The notes: a model not told the origin generated them from the sequence alone. Positions 1 to 7,887 are shown, counted from the first letter of the stretch. The stretch: DNA of 40,678 nt from Vreelandella massiliensis (GCF_900155385.1 NZ_LT699761.1:1-40678); one strand, 5' to 3'. Translations and numbers: made by a program.

Positions 1-127
1 CCCGCCACGCCTTTGGATGTACTCATCCACCGCTTCGGTGAAAATGTCGACCATCGATTTATCGTGAGCGGCAGCGAAAGACTTCAAGCGACGACGAAAT
101 TCGGGCGAAACACGGAAATTGCACGGC
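1..127. repeat. Terminal direct repeat (left copy); circle closure
   Basis: These bases are identical to 40552-40678. A perfect 127-bp overlap at the two ends of a contig is the usual sign of a circular molecule assembled with a 127-mer graph, so the true replicon is about 40,551 bp. The repeat cuts through the gene for the RHH partition partner, which reads intact across the junction. A genuine terminally redundant linear genome is the alternative, but the plasmid gene content favours a circle. Confidence 0.93.
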
Positions 128-237
128 ACCTGTTCGCCTGCTTCCGGCTTGCTAGTTGCATTTCCCACCACATGAGTCGTCTCTTGTGGTGTCGGTGGTA
201 ATCCTTTGCCGCTGGGCTTCTTGCTTGGTGAGGCCAT
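1..237 (-). CDS. Ribbon-helix-helix DNA-binding protein, partner of ParA (stop codon lies across the junction)
   Basis: The gene reads 79 codons from ATG at 237 and its TAA stop is at 40551-40549 in the other copy of the terminal overlap. The N-terminal 35-40 residues are rich in Pro, Ser and Lys and look disordered. The C-terminal half (FRVSPEFRRRLKSFA, then a helix with MVDIFTEAVDEYI) has the beta-strand/helix/helix pattern of the Arc/CopG/ParG fold. It lies 51 bp after the parA stop, the usual order in type Ib partition operons, where the small RHH protein binds the centromere and represses the operon. The flexible basic tail suits stimulation of the ParA ATPase, as known for ParG. Repeats at 256-279 and 992-1015 are its likely binding sites. 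Family assignment rests on motif reading only. Confidence 0.78.
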   Translation of the reverse strand, partial: MASPSKKPSGKGLPPTPQETTHVVGNATSKPEAGEQVPCNFRVSPEFRRRLKSFAAAHDKSMVDIFTEAVDEYIQRRGG

Positions 238-255
238 CTGTTGCGCTCCTGGTAG

Positions 256-279
256 TTCGCGTTAAAGCGTCAAAGCGTT
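256..279. promoter_or_regulatory. 8-bp repeat array A (3 boxes) between parA and the RHH gene
   Basis: Three 8-mers follow without a gap: TTCGCGTT, AAAGCGTC, AAAGCGTT. The GCGT boxes are separated by 4-bp spacers, the same architecture as the ACTC boxes with AT-rich spacers bound by ParG. The stretch GCGTTAAAGCGTCAAAGCGT recurs exactly in array G (26882-26901). It sits just upstream of the RHH start codon. Binding by the RHH protein is inferred. Confidence 0.6.
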
Positions 280-288
280 ATTTCTTTA

Positions 289-930
289 CTAGCTTATCGC
301 TTCTAGACGGTCGATTAATGACTGGATCAAGGCGTCAGCTTGCTCGCGCGGGCCTTTGTAGGGGCTTTCCACAACCGACTGACCGCCATCTTGCGCACGC
401 CGGAAAGCTGTCTTCTCAGGGATCTGGGAGTCGAGCACGTAATAGGGGGTGGCGGCGAGATAGCTGCGCGCTTCATCCAGCTCGCGCGGGCTATCGCCAG
501 TCTTCACCAAGGCGACAGCGATGCGCTCCACTGAGACGCCATGCTCACCGGTCAACGCATTCGCCAGCAGCACGGTCGGCTCCAGGTCATCGAGGGAAAG
601 CCCTGTTGGCAGCACTGTAAGGTGCGCACGCTTGGCTATTTCCACCGTCGCTCGGGTTGCGTGTGGAGCACCGTCCATCACCATCAGGTCATAGGCATCC
701 GCCAGCTTCAGTGCTTGCCCCACAGTACCGAAGGTTTCCACTGCCACCACCGGCTCAACTTCTCGCGCAAGTCGACGCTGAAGCCAAGAAAAGCTAGTCG
801 CCTGGTTAATGTCGAGATCCGCCACTTTCACGTTCCAACCGGCAGCCGCGTACGTCGTCGCCACCGCCCTGGCTAAGGTCGATTTTCCCACGCCACCTTT
901 CTGGCTGATCACACCAACAACGTAACCCAT
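289..930 (-). CDS. parA: ParA-family partition ATPase
   Basis: A 213-residue deviant Walker ATPase that would drive segregation of the replicon by ATP-dependent nucleoid binding. Visible motifs are the deviant Walker A KGGVGKST (residues 11-18), the Walker A-prime region VADLDINQ near residue 37, and the Walker B/switch region LMVMDGAP near residue 83. The short length, with no N-terminal helix-turn-helix, places it in the type Ib (ParF/Soj-like small) group, which pairs with an RHH protein rather than ParB; such a gene follows directly. The ATG is preceded by a weak Shine-Dalgarno. The region upstream carries an array of 8-bp boxes overlapping the probable promoter, suggesting autorepression by the RHH partner. 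Confidence 0.92.
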   Translation of the reverse strand: MGYVVGVISQKGGVGKSTLARAVATTYAAAGWNVKVADLDINQATSFSWLQRRLAREVEPVVAVETFGTVGQALKLADAYDLMVMDGAPHATRATVEIAKRAHLTVLPTGLSLDDLEPTVLLANALTGEHGVSVERIAVALVKTGDSPRELDEARSYLAATPYYVLDSQIPEKTAFRRAQDGGQSVVESPYKGPREQADALIQSLIDRLEAIS

Positions 931-1579
931 GTCATCGCCTATTCAGTTCGATTTCGTTTCGGTGGGCAGACGATACCACCCATAAATAAATGACGCTATA
1001 ACGCAATGACGCAATAAACGTAGTAGCTAGCGAGAAAGGGTAAGAGCTATTGATATAAACGGTTTTACTCAATCTGAGTAAAAGTGAAGGCGTTAACCTT
1101 CAATGCTAAGACGGAGAACACTCTTAAATTAGTGATGACCTGGCACCCAAAAGTGACCCCAAGTTGGGGTAAGTGACCGACCCCATTTTGGTAAGAGTCA
1201 TACCGTTATTGGTGACAATCATGCGAGCGTTTAACCCAAAGATTCAGATGGAATACAGCGAGAAAATAATCACCGCAGAGCATTAAAAAACGACGACCAT
1301 CCGCGCAAGCCAGCAGCCGTTGGGACGCTCAACTACGAAGGTATCGTAGTGAAAGACACAGATCGGAAAAATATCCGACCCTGAAGTGCCATAGGGGCAA
1401 TGAAACCTACCTTTTGCAGATACGCTGAAAGGCCCTACTCCACATCAGGCCTCTCCAAGCGATACACCGCAGAAGGTCCCTAGGCGAGAGGAGTATCCAT
1501 AACAGAAACCCCCTATTGGGCAGGAAAGCGCTCGGCTGAAGGTAGGTAACTCACTAGATAGCTTCCGTTGGCATTATCT
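931..1579. other. Intergenic region upstream of parA, no convincing gene
   Basis: About 650 bp without a plausible coding frame. It holds array B (992-1015) near the parA promoter, a palindrome ACCCCAAGTTGGGGT at 1156-1170 within a segment that resembles the flank of an IS21-type element, and otherwise unremarkable sequence with many stops in all frames. It may include decayed coding sequence, but no family could be recognised. Confidence 0.5.
992..1015. promoter_or_regulatory. 8-bp repeat array B (3 boxes) upstream of parA
   Basis: Units GACGCTAT, AACGCAAT, GACGCAAT run head to tail, reading as GCGT boxes on the minus strand; a fourth degenerate unit follows. The array lies about 60 bp upstream of the parA ATG and supplies the TTGCGT that could act as a -35 hexamer, so a protein bound here would control parA. 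It is the operator I would expect for a ParG-like RHH protein. Confidence 0.6.
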
Positions 1580-1828
1580 TCAAATATCGACAGCGCGCTG
1601 ATAGCACTTCAAAGCGCGCGTATAGGTGCCAAGCCCTGGACGATCCACCGGCACTTCACGCACCACCGACACGACAAGGCCCTGATCTTCCATCAGCCGC
1701 AATGTGCGAGCAACATCCGTCATCCGCTTCCCCAGACGCTCAGCCACGGCGGCGGCAGGGAGGTATTCATCCTCAGGCTCACTGGCTAACAGATCCAAGA
1801 TCATTTGCTTGTTTCGTGTCATCCGCAT
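1580..1828 (-). CDS. Small winged-helix DNA-binding protein
   Basis: An 82-residue protein with a three-helix plus wing pattern: an opening helix (NKQMILDLLA), a helix-turn-helix with AAAVAERLGKRMTDVARTL (residues 26-44), then a wing-like strand pair (GLVVSVV). The ATG at 1828 follows AGGTGA at a suitable distance. It lies downstream of rep, separated from it by iteron-like repeats, so a role in copy control or rep regulation is reasonable. No closer family was recognised. The C-terminal third is Arg/Lys rich. Confidence 0.6.
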   Translation of the reverse strand: MRMTRNKQMILDLLASEPEDEYLPAAAVAERLGKRMTDVARTLRLMEDQGLVVSVVREVPVDRPGLGTYTRALKCYQRAVDI

Positions 1829-1845
1829 GAATTATCACCTAATGC

Positions 1846-2137
1846 CATAGGGCTCTGCCTCAAGTAGTACGCATGGACCACTGCCCAACGTCTTATGATT
1901 ACCTAATCCTGAAAAGTGATCGAATAAAACATCTCAATAAATAACAACGGTCACGCCCCTATAGGCTTCGCCCCAAGTAGTACGCATGGACCGGTTATCA
2001 CTTTCTCGATTAACTAAATCCAGTCCTGTTACAAGCGAATCAAAGCAGTACACATAACCGATTGTCACGTTGAAACCATGAGCCTTAACCCCTTACAGGC
2101 TTCGCCCCCAAGTAGTACGCACGCACTAGTTATCACT
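1846..2137. repeat. Three iteron-like ~31-bp repeats, candidate replication origin
   Basis: The core CAAGTAGTACGCA occurs at 1861, 1974 and 2109 (spacing 113 and 135 bp). Each core is preceded by a small GGCTTCGCC-like hairpin, and TTATCAC follows copies two and three. The third copy abuts the rep stop codon. Repeats next to a Rep gene and a small DNA-binding protein are typical of theta origins or copy control, but the spacing is wider than in classical iteron arrays, so origin function is inferred. Confidence 0.55.
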
Positions 2138-3508
2138 TTTAAGCAGCTTCACGACACGAGGTTGTGAAATACCCAATTCTTTCGCAATGGCTCGCTGTGA
2201 AAGACCCTTGGCGCGTAACGCTAACGCAGCTTCACGGCGCCGTTTCGTTGTGTCCGCCATGTTCTCCAGGTATTCGCTCCTCTCCGCTATGCCGGCCAGT
2301 CTGCGCCGCTGTCGCTCACGTTCAGCGTGACGTTCGGCTGCTTCCGTTTTGCTGATGATGGTTTTAAGCTTTTTCTGCTCTTCATCAGTGATTTTCAGCG
2401 CTTGAATCAGCGTGTCATTGCGCGGAGTGTACAGCGGAGGATATTTGCGTCCGTTGAACTCAACCTGCTCACCTTGTGCGTACGCCGTCGCACGCCGGAA
2501 GGTGGTGCCAAGGTCGCAATCTTGATACGTCCAGCCAGGGGCGATCTCTTTGGCGAGAGAGCGGGCTTCGTAGTGAAGTTGATTTGCCTTGGTAGGCTCG
2601 GCGAGGGCGAGGAAGTTTGTCGTCCAAAACAAAAACAGCATCCGCTGCCCTTCAATGTTGCCTGAGCGCATACTGGCAAGCGTGCGAAGGTCTTCTAGGC
2701 GATCCCAGGCAAGCTGACGGTCGCTGAGGCGTCGTAGGCCGTATTTCCCACCCCGGATAAGGGTAAAGCTCTTGCGGCGCCTCTGACGCTCCTCACGGGC
2801 CTTCTGCTCGGCTTCTCGCTCCGCCTCATAGATATGCCTCGGCACATCCACCAGCTCATCAAACAGCGTATCGAAGCTGTAACGCACCAACTCGCCATCT
2901 CGTGGGTCTCGATCTTCCCAAATGACTTCACAGCGCTTTTGGTTTTTCTGATTGATCGTGCCTTCAAGGCGGAGAACGCGAGAGGCGTCACGCGCGCCTG
3001 CATCAGCACCAATGTGCTCAAATCGCTTCACTAGGCATTTTTGCGCATGGTTCCAGCGCATGACCGCCGCGCGAGGAATGGGCCTATCCAGCAGCCACTT
3101 CATGTGTACACCGCGACCACTGAACACAATTAGGCTCGGCGCTGGCACGCCTTCGTCTTGGCATGCTATCAAGCAGCGCATCGACCACTGGTCGCCATCG
3201 AGGTGCGTGGCTGGCCCCGGGTCAATATCGACAAACATCAGGCCGACGCGCGCTAAATTAACGACGCGCCGATTGGGCTTGGTGAACTCAGCTTGACTGA
3301 TGTAAGTATCGCGATCGCGCGGAACCGTCGAGAGCACTTCCGGCAGCATGCGAAGTGGATAGGATTTCTGGAGCATCCCTTTATGAGGATGCCGGGACAC
3401 GACAGAGAAAAAGCCCCACTGCGAGCTGTGATAGCTCTCGGGCTCAGAAATAAGCTCAATCTGCGTATTGGGCGTGCGTTTAACGCACACTGGGGCTATA
3501 CTGGGCAT
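2126..3508 (-). CDS. Plasmid replication initiator with primase (AEP-type) domain
   Basis: A 460-residue protein whose N-terminal half matches the archaeo-eukaryotic primase fold used by many plasmid Rep proteins. The acidic catalytic motif is MFVDIDPG (residues 91-98), followed by the SGRGVHMKW motif (130-138) with the nucleotide-binding His, and a later RVLRLEGTIN segment typical of these enzymes. The centre is rich in Arg and Glu (residues ~235-260). The last 30 residues form a helix-turn-helix (ALRAKGLSQRAIAKELGIS, then PRVVKLL), plausibly for origin recognition. It would initiate or prime replication at the adjacent repeats. The ATG at 3508 has GGGAGG about 12 bases upstream, so a slightly internal start is possible. 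No helicase domain is present; the helicase may come from the host or from the protein at 9810-11876. Confidence 0.85.
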   Translation of the reverse strand: MPSIAPVCVKRTPNTQIELISEPESYHSSQWGFFSVVSRHPHKGMLQKSYPLRMLPEVLSTVPRDRDTYISQAEFTKPNRRVVNLARVGLMFVDIDPGPATHLDGDQWSMRCLIACQDEGVPAPSLIVFSGRGVHMKWLLDRPIPRAAVMRWNHAQKCLVKRFEHIGADAGARDASRVLRLEGTINQKNQKRCEVIWEDRDPRDGELVRYSFDTLFDELVDVPRHIYEAEREAEQKAREERQRRRKSFTLIRGGKYGLRRLSDRQLAWDRLEDLRTLASMRSGNIEGQRMLFLFWTTNFLALAEPTKANQLHYEARSLAKEIAPGWTYQDCDLGTTFRRATAYAQGEQVEFNGRKYPPLYTPRNDTLIQALKITDEEQKKLKTIISKTEAAERHAERERQRRRLAGIAERSEYLENMADTTKRRREAALALRAKGLSQRAIAKELGISQPRVVKLLKSDN

Positions 3509-3854
3509 ACGGCAATCGCGCCCTCCCGGCGCTTGTCTCCGCCCCCAGGTTCCTCTTCTGCCGCCAAGCTCCGAGGATCTGGGGGTTTGCTTTTTTATGG
3601 GGCTAACCTACCCCGACTCTTATTGCTTACCTCACCTAGCTTACATCATCTTTTTGTGTTCTGCCCGCACTGATTCATTGATAGCAGTGGTCCGCTGCGA
3701 CGCGCCAAGGGTGTCGATAGTATCTACCCCCCGTTCATCATCATCCAGCCTGCTCGCAGCGTTGCGGTGCGAGCATGAATATCTCGGCTAAGTCTTCAGC
3801 CAAACACTAGAAAACGGGAAAGCGTGATGCTCAATCGGCGAAATTTTCCGCTGA
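3509..3854. other. rep leader and promoter region
   Basis: No gene is visible. A long-range inverted repeat, CCCCCAG near 3543 and CTGGGGG near 3580, would form a stem of about 7 bp in the rep leader and could be part of RNA-based copy control. The segment 3837-3896 resembles 5172-5230 (both contain GGCG-A-TTTT-CGCT followed by GCC-T-CCATCCAT), a shared leader of two phage-regulator remnants. Confidence 0.4.
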
Positions 3855-4298
3855 TTGCCAATATGCGCCCTGCCATCCATAGAAATGCCCGCCTCAAACA
3901 GAGCGCTACAATCTGAGTGGGAGCAAAATGCTCTGAGTGAGAGCGAGCCGTACCCCGTCGAGGCAGCACGAGCGCAACTCTGCGCTGGTTATTGCGGCAT
4001 AGAAAAGTCAGCTCAGCGCAATTTTCCGCTCAGTACCATGAGCAGCCGCGAGATTGCGGAGCTGACTGGTAAGCAGCACAAGCATGTGATGCGCGACATC
4101 GAGAAGATGTGCATCCAGCTGGAAATTGACTCGGCCCAATTCTGGGCTGAGTACCGGGACAGCACAGGACGCTCTCTGCCGTGCTTCAACCTCGACCGCT
4201 ACCACGCCGAAGTCTGGGTTGCTGGCTATGAGCAGGCAATTAAAAAAAAGGTGGCACGATATTGGTCGCGCCACCTTTTTCTCGTTATCGGCTATTGA
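3855..4298 (+). pseudogene. Truncated Rha-family phage regulatory protein
   Basis: The frame contains the N-terminal part of the Rha (pRha) domain: TMSSREIAELTGKQHKHVM, then RDIEKM and a YRDSTGRSLPCFNLDRYHAE segment. Rha proteins are prophage regulators, normally continuing with another DNA-binding or KilA-like part. Here the conserved stretch ends at VAGYEQAI and the frame then runs through a transcription terminator (4250-4280), so the tail is meaningless sequence. A natural start is ATG at 4038; the part upstream of it (TTG at 3855) is low-complexity with repeated GAGTGGGAGC/GAGTGAGAGC. I read it as a 3'-deleted gene. It may still make an 87-residue DNA-binding peptide. Confidence 0.6.
4250..4280. 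terminator. Bidirectional terminator
   Basis: GGTGGC, an A/C mismatch and CGA pair with TCG and GCCACC around a short loop; the hairpin is flanked by eight A on the left and five T on the right, so it can end transcripts from both sides. It separates the convergent Rha remnant and the gene at 4305-4889. Confidence 0.85.
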
Positions 4299-4304
4299 AC
4301 TGTA

Positions 4305-4889
4305 TTAAAACGGACCGTCCTTGGTGTGATACTCGATCCAGCTTTCCCTATCTTCTTGCTCTTCTTCATCGACGCTAGACTCTCCAGCGTGCTCCGGGCA
4401 CTCGCCTGCTGCGTTGAGATCCTCAGCGCGGTGAATAATATGGTCGCCGCAACACCAGCAGGTTCCATAACCTTCATCATCGGATGCGCATTGTTGAGAC
4501 ACCCAGCCCTCCGGAGTGTCCCCGTTGTACGGATCTCCGATCGGCATAATATCGAGGCTCTTTTCTCCACAACACTCGCAGGGCGGCGCCAGGCCAGCAT
4601 ATACGACGTCAGCGAGATACTCGGTGGGAGCTTCCTTTAGAGGCGATGACTTCATGGCAGTGACCCGTTCTTTTACGTGTTTCAGGTCAGGGTCGTAGGA
4701 GTCGAGCCCATTGCCTTCATCATCTACCCAGCAATCTCCATCATCTATCATTGCCTTCTTGCTGTTATACCCAAAGTAGTGGGAAATCAGCGCATGAGCA
4801 TGAGAAGGCTTGACCTTGCGGTTGTCTGCGGCAAACGTTTTGATGATGAAGTCGGCCGCTTCTTTGGTGACATCGGTATCGGTAGTCAT
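4305..4889 (-). CDS. Hypothetical protein with Cys-rich zinc-binding C-terminus
   Basis: A 194-residue acidic protein. The N-terminus (residues ~10-50) has KPSHAHALISHYFGYNSKKAM, resembling a short helical domain found at the start of some glyoxalase-superfamily and plasmid proteins. The C-terminal half carries CECCGEK and CWCCGDHII followed by CPEH, enough cysteines and histidines for one or two zinc sites. The tail is strongly acidic. ATG at 4889 follows AGGA by about nine bases. Single gene with its own terminator. The function is unknown; a zinc-stabilised interaction module is the most that can be said. Confidence 0.7.
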   Translation of the reverse strand: MTTDTDVTKEAADFIIKTFAADNRKVKPSHAHALISHYFGYNSKKAMIDDGDCWVDDEGNGLDSYDPDLKHVKERVTAMKSSPLKEAPTEYLADVVYAGLAPPCECCGEKSLDIMPIGDPYNGDTPEGWVSQQCASDDEGYGTCWCCGDHIIHRAEDLNAAGECPEHAGESSVDEEEQEDRESWIEYHTKDGPF

Positions 4890-5341
4890 GATTGCGATCC
4901 TATCTATCCGGCACCGGCAGAAGCCTGAAAGGCTATGTTGAGCATTTAAACAATCTGCCAGAGCCTATAAATAGGTGCTTAGCGGAGGGTAACTCGGGTT
5001 CTGAATGCCTGATTAGGTTGCTCAAATCCAAGGTCGGCACAAACCTAGCTAGAAGCCAATACCCGGATATTATGAAGTCACGCTGCCAAAGTCAAACCTG
5101 ACGCCAGCGCTAAAATAGCCTGAGCTAGTGACAAACGAAAAGGGCCGAATCGGCTCAACATGGGCCGACTCGGCGCAGTTTTGCGCTAAGCACCAGGCGT
5201 GCCTTACCATCCATGGAAACGTCCGCGCACATGGACCAGTTCAGTCACTGGCCTTTTGCTCAGAATTGAGTAAAACCTCTTAAATTATTGATTGTAGGGC
5301 TTCATTTTTTTGTGAGCCCATTTTAAAGCCTTTTCCGGGCT
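4890..5341. other. Intergenic region, no intact gene
   Basis: About 450 bp with no credible coding frame. It includes the leader-like block 5172-5230 that matches 3837-3896 upstream of the Rha remnant, and the motif TTGAGTAAAAC near 5265 that is also seen, diverged, near 1075 (CTGAGTAAAAG). This is probably the decayed 5' part of the antirepressor remnant that follows. Confidence 0.45.
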
Positions 5342-5491
5342 CCATTTCGTGAGCCACAAAGTCTTGCTCTTCCAGAAACCTATATTGATCAATACGGGTT
5401 TACTGAGGGCCGAGACTTTCTCCCGATTCTGGGTAAAAACCCTAACGGCGGGCGTCCTAGCAAGGAATACGCTATTTCCCTCGACACGGCC
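5342..5491 (+). pseudogene. Remnant of an AntA-type phage antirepressor
   Basis: The frame reads ETYIDQYGFTEGRDF, then GRPSKEYAISLDTA. This is the AntA/AntB antirepressor core (W..I..YGF.E..DF, RP..EY.L.LD.A) found in phage antirepressors. There is no start codon: in-frame stops lie just upstream (TAA near 5325), and the conserved sequence ends abruptly at LDTA, where the next residues should be the AKELAM segment. Only about 50 codons survive. With the truncated Rha gene at 3855 it indicates that a phage lysogeny-control region once lay here. Confidence 0.6.
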
Positions 5492-6235
5492 CCGTGGTTA
5501 ACCAATGACAGCGCCTTACTGATCGCGGCGTACCGGTATTCCACCAGCGGTGGAAATCTCCACAAAGCCACACATAAACCCACGTGGCTATGGGCTTCAG
5601 AAGGGTAACAGGGCCACGACAGGGCCACGGTAAAACCGGTATATCAACGGCTGATACAGGGGGTGGGTCAACGGCTGATATATGTCAGCGGCTGTACTAC
5701 CCCTGATTTGCGTTATAGCCACCGACGAGAGGTACAAACGTTGTCACCCTCATGGGTGATAGTGTCTCCCCTTTGATGACGTGACCGATGCTTTCGACCT
5801 ACATATCCGTCATGGATATTCAGCTCCCCGGCGAATCGCAGCATCGCTCAGTCGATAGCTGAATTTGTTGCTGGCAGTTCATTTGTAGCGTGTTGATCTC
5901 GACCTCGGTGTGGTTATTGGCGCGCCTTTGGCGCCAACTACCCGGGGTGGCCTGAAACACAGGTCTCCCCCGTAGGGGCAGAAAAACAAGGCCAGTCAAA
6001 GCCACGTGTCATGCGGGTTTCAGTGGCCTTGTGGCCTGATTTTACTTTTAGGCCAGCACTCCTCACGGAAGCCTCAACCATGCGGGTTTATGTGGACTGG
6101 CCTTGTGGAGTGGCCTGATTCAGGCCAGCAGGCCAGGCCAATCATTCAGGCCAGCTATCGGATTAATAATGGTTGGGTGCTAGGCTTTTTATTAGCGTTA
6201 CCGCACCATCAATCCTCATAGCCTGCGGAGCCCTC
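5492..6235. other. Repeat-rich region without an intact gene
   Basis: It contains three copies of TCAACGGCTGAT/GTCAGCGGCTGT (5644, 5668, 5684), then a patch at 5948-6155 with about a dozen GGCC cores as TGGCCT or AGGCCA. Two longer direct copies beginning CATGCGGGTTT and ending TGGCCTGATT lie at 6010 and 6078. A short frame, 6011-6118 on the plus strand, could encode a 35-residue peptide containing two MRV...W repeats, but nothing shows that it is used. Confidence 0.45.
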
Positions 6236-6388
6236 ATGAAAACCAAAACCTTGGAGGATCGTCTAACTTCTGGCCACTCGCGTAAGCCTGTGCGTGCCCA
6301 GACTGCAAAGCCTTACCGCTTAACGCCGTCTGAGATTGAGAGGTTGCGCAGTGATTCTGTCAGGGCGATGGAAAAGCTAATGCGATAA
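6236..6388 (+). CDS. Small hypothetical protein (50 aa)
   Basis: ATG at 6236 follows GCGGAG at short spacing. The product is basic: MKTKTLEDRL, a region of Arg/Lys/Pro, then a helix LTPSEIERLRSDSVRAMEKL. The amphipathic C-terminal helix with the motif LTPSEIERLR resembles tails of small plasmid or phage regulators, but no family is recognised. Could be spurious. Confidence 0.4.
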   Translation: MKTKTLEDRLTSGHSRKPVRAQTAKPYRLTPSEIERLRSDSVRAMEKLMR

Positions 6389-6475
6389 TTGGGCGAGCTG
6401 TGCGCCTCATTATGGTTTTTATCATTCATGGTCTTCCGATCGGTGGTGTCACTGACTCGAGATAAGACCTCTCGC

Positions 6476-6655
6476 CTATTGGCCGAGGTTGCTAAGCTTC
6501 CGCTCTCGATTCAGTTCAGCTTTGAGCTTTTGGACTTTGGGGCTCATGGCGAACATCTCAGCCATCCTGCGTTCAGCGAGCAGCATTTCCTTGCGTAATG
6601 ACGCCACTTCCTCGGCGGTCAGGCGCTGAGTGATATCGTGTTTTGTTTTGTTCAT
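6476..6655 (-). CDS. Small coiled-coil hypothetical protein (59 aa)
   Basis: ATG at 6655 has AGGGA seven bases upstream. The product is almost entirely helical and charged, with LTAEEVASLRKEMLLAERRM and a Lys/Arg-rich C-terminus (KLKAELNRERKL). The stop is TAG at 6478-6476. It is an isolated small gene in a poorly preserved region; a coiled-coil dimer is likely. No family recognised. Confidence 0.5.
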   Translation of the reverse strand: MNKTKHDITQRLTAEEVASLRKEMLLAERRMAEMFAMSPKVQKLKAELNRERKLSNLGQ

Positions 6656-6821
6656 GGGTTATCCCTGTTCTGGCCCTATCTCTCTAAAACAGCGTCAGCT
6701 TTGTAATCGCAGCCGTTGCGCTTTGTGGCCTTCTGGTTGCGGTGCTCGCCCTTTTTATAGTGTCAAGAAACTCGGTCTCTCTCGCCCGCGCGTACTGCTC
6801 CGAAAGCTACGGCCCGCCCTT

Positions 6822-6962
6822 TCATGCGTAAATAGCGGTAGCCCATAGCAATCCTCCTACGCCCATAAAAATCCAGGCGGCAACGCTGTTTTTATCTTCA
6901 TACTGGAGGTACGCCCCAATAAGAAACAGCGCTATTCCGATTACAAGTACCAGTAGGCTCAT
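6822..6962 (-). CDS. Small two-TM membrane protein (46 aa)
   Basis: ATG at 6962 is preceded by AAAGGT. The product is MSLLVLVIGIALFLIGAYLQ, a short charged turn (YEDKN), then a second hydrophobic helix ending WATAIYA: a two-helix hairpin peptide. Such tiny membrane proteins are common on plasmids, as type I toxins, stress peptides or inner-membrane adaptors, but there is no partner RNA or antitoxin visible here, so the role is unknown. Confidence 0.5.
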   Translation of the reverse strand: MSLLVLVIGIALFLIGAYLQYEDKNSVAAWIFMGVGGLLWATAIYA

Positions 6963-7321
6963 TGTGTAAGACCTTTTCCGCTTGAATATAATGCGCACCA
7001 TAATCGGTCCAATGCGAGCCTTTGAACTCGTGCTAAACCATTGGCTCAGTGCGTGACCAAGTCCGTGCCAGCACGAACAGCGCAATTCGTACTAGAGCCT
7101 CGTACCTTGAGTTTTCCCTAGTATCACAGCGCCAGCAATAGCTGGTTTTCGCAGGTTCCTATGATTGGTTTCGTTGGGGTGAGACTGCGCGCTTATTACG
7201 TTTTATAACGGTTCGAGGCCGGGTATTCGAATCCCAGCTATTCGAACCAAGTTCGCGCGAACAATGCGAACCTAAGCTGCGAACCAATGAACCGCGTTGA
7301 GGTTTTATGAGGTTTGACACC
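6963..7321. other. Intergenic region with a palindrome cluster
   Basis: No gene seen. Between 7211 and 7285 the motif GTTCG/CGAAC occurs repeatedly, including the perfect 12-bp palindrome GTTCGCGCGAAC (7251-7262), ATTCGAAT and ATTCGAACC, and two GCGAACC copies spaced 13 bp apart. This looks like a binding region for a dimeric protein, or an ancient attachment site. Confidence 0.4.
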
Positions 7322-7537
7322 CTATTTATCCCTACCTGAATGACGCCTGATAAAGCCAGCGCAGCGTTTCCAGAAGGAAGTCTTTGCAGGTCTGGCATAG
7401 ACGATACAGGGAACCTCTATCTGATTACCTGCTTCCTTGCACTGGGATTGCTGGTGGCATGTGGGATTGGTGTCCGTTCGTGGGTACAAGGGCGGCAAAG
7501 GTAGGTATTCGGGTTCCTGCTCGTGGTTATCCATCAT
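7322..7537 (-). CDS. Possible small basic protein (71 aa)
   Basis: ATG at 7537 has AGGG about eight bases upstream. The product has a Pro-rich acidic N-terminus (EPEYLPLPPLYPRTD) and a basic C-terminus (FWKRCAGFIRRHSGRDK). No family is recognised, and the surrounding sequence is poorly conserved in coding character, so this may be a chance frame. Confidence 0.3.
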   Translation of the reverse strand: MMDNHEQEPEYLPLPPLYPRTDTNPTCHQQSQCKEAGNQIEVPCIVYARPAKTSFWKRCAGFIRRHSGRDK

Positions 7538-7887
7538 GGTGTCGCCCTACTGGTGAATGTCTCGTCACGCTATCAGGATCGGCCAGTATTGGCATTTACC
7601 CTTGGGGTTTAGTTGCGCTCTTATCTTAGCGCTCTGGGCATGATAACCCTTGCCTAAACCTTGCCATCAGCGAAAATCTCAAAGGCTCACTCCCAGTCGT
7701 CAGCCACACCGCTGTAAATGGGCTTTCTCGATACGGCTGCAATTTTGGGTTATAAGCCCTCAACAGTACATCGCGGATGTAACCCTTACCGCGCCGGCGC
7801 ACCCGCTCAGCCTTCCCCACATGAGCAACTTATTGATTAATTCGGGCTGTAAAATTAACCTGCTCCCTTTCGATTTTAGGTATAGGC
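7538..7887. other. Intergenic region, nothing recognised
   Basis: Open frames in this stretch (for example 7626-7820, minus) have atypical composition and no good ribosome site. I see no repeats or hairpins of note. It contains the promoter region of the GIY-YIG gene. Confidence 0.35.

Noticed and set aside
1141..1210. Possible IS21-family end (ACCCCAAGTTGGGGT region)
   Set aside because: No second end, no transposase remnant and no target duplication could be found; kept only as a remark.
2407..3021. Alternative frames inside the rep gene
   Set aside because: Shadows of the rep reading frame, which has clear primase motifs and a C-terminal HTH.
7222..7245. tRNA-like T-arm sequence (TTCGAATCCC)
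   Set aside because: The stem lacks the invariant G-C closing pair and no D-arm, anticodon arm or acceptor stem is present.
7626..7820. Small minus-strand basic frame (64 aa)
   Set aside because: No credible ribosome site and the composition looks like translated non-coding DNA.
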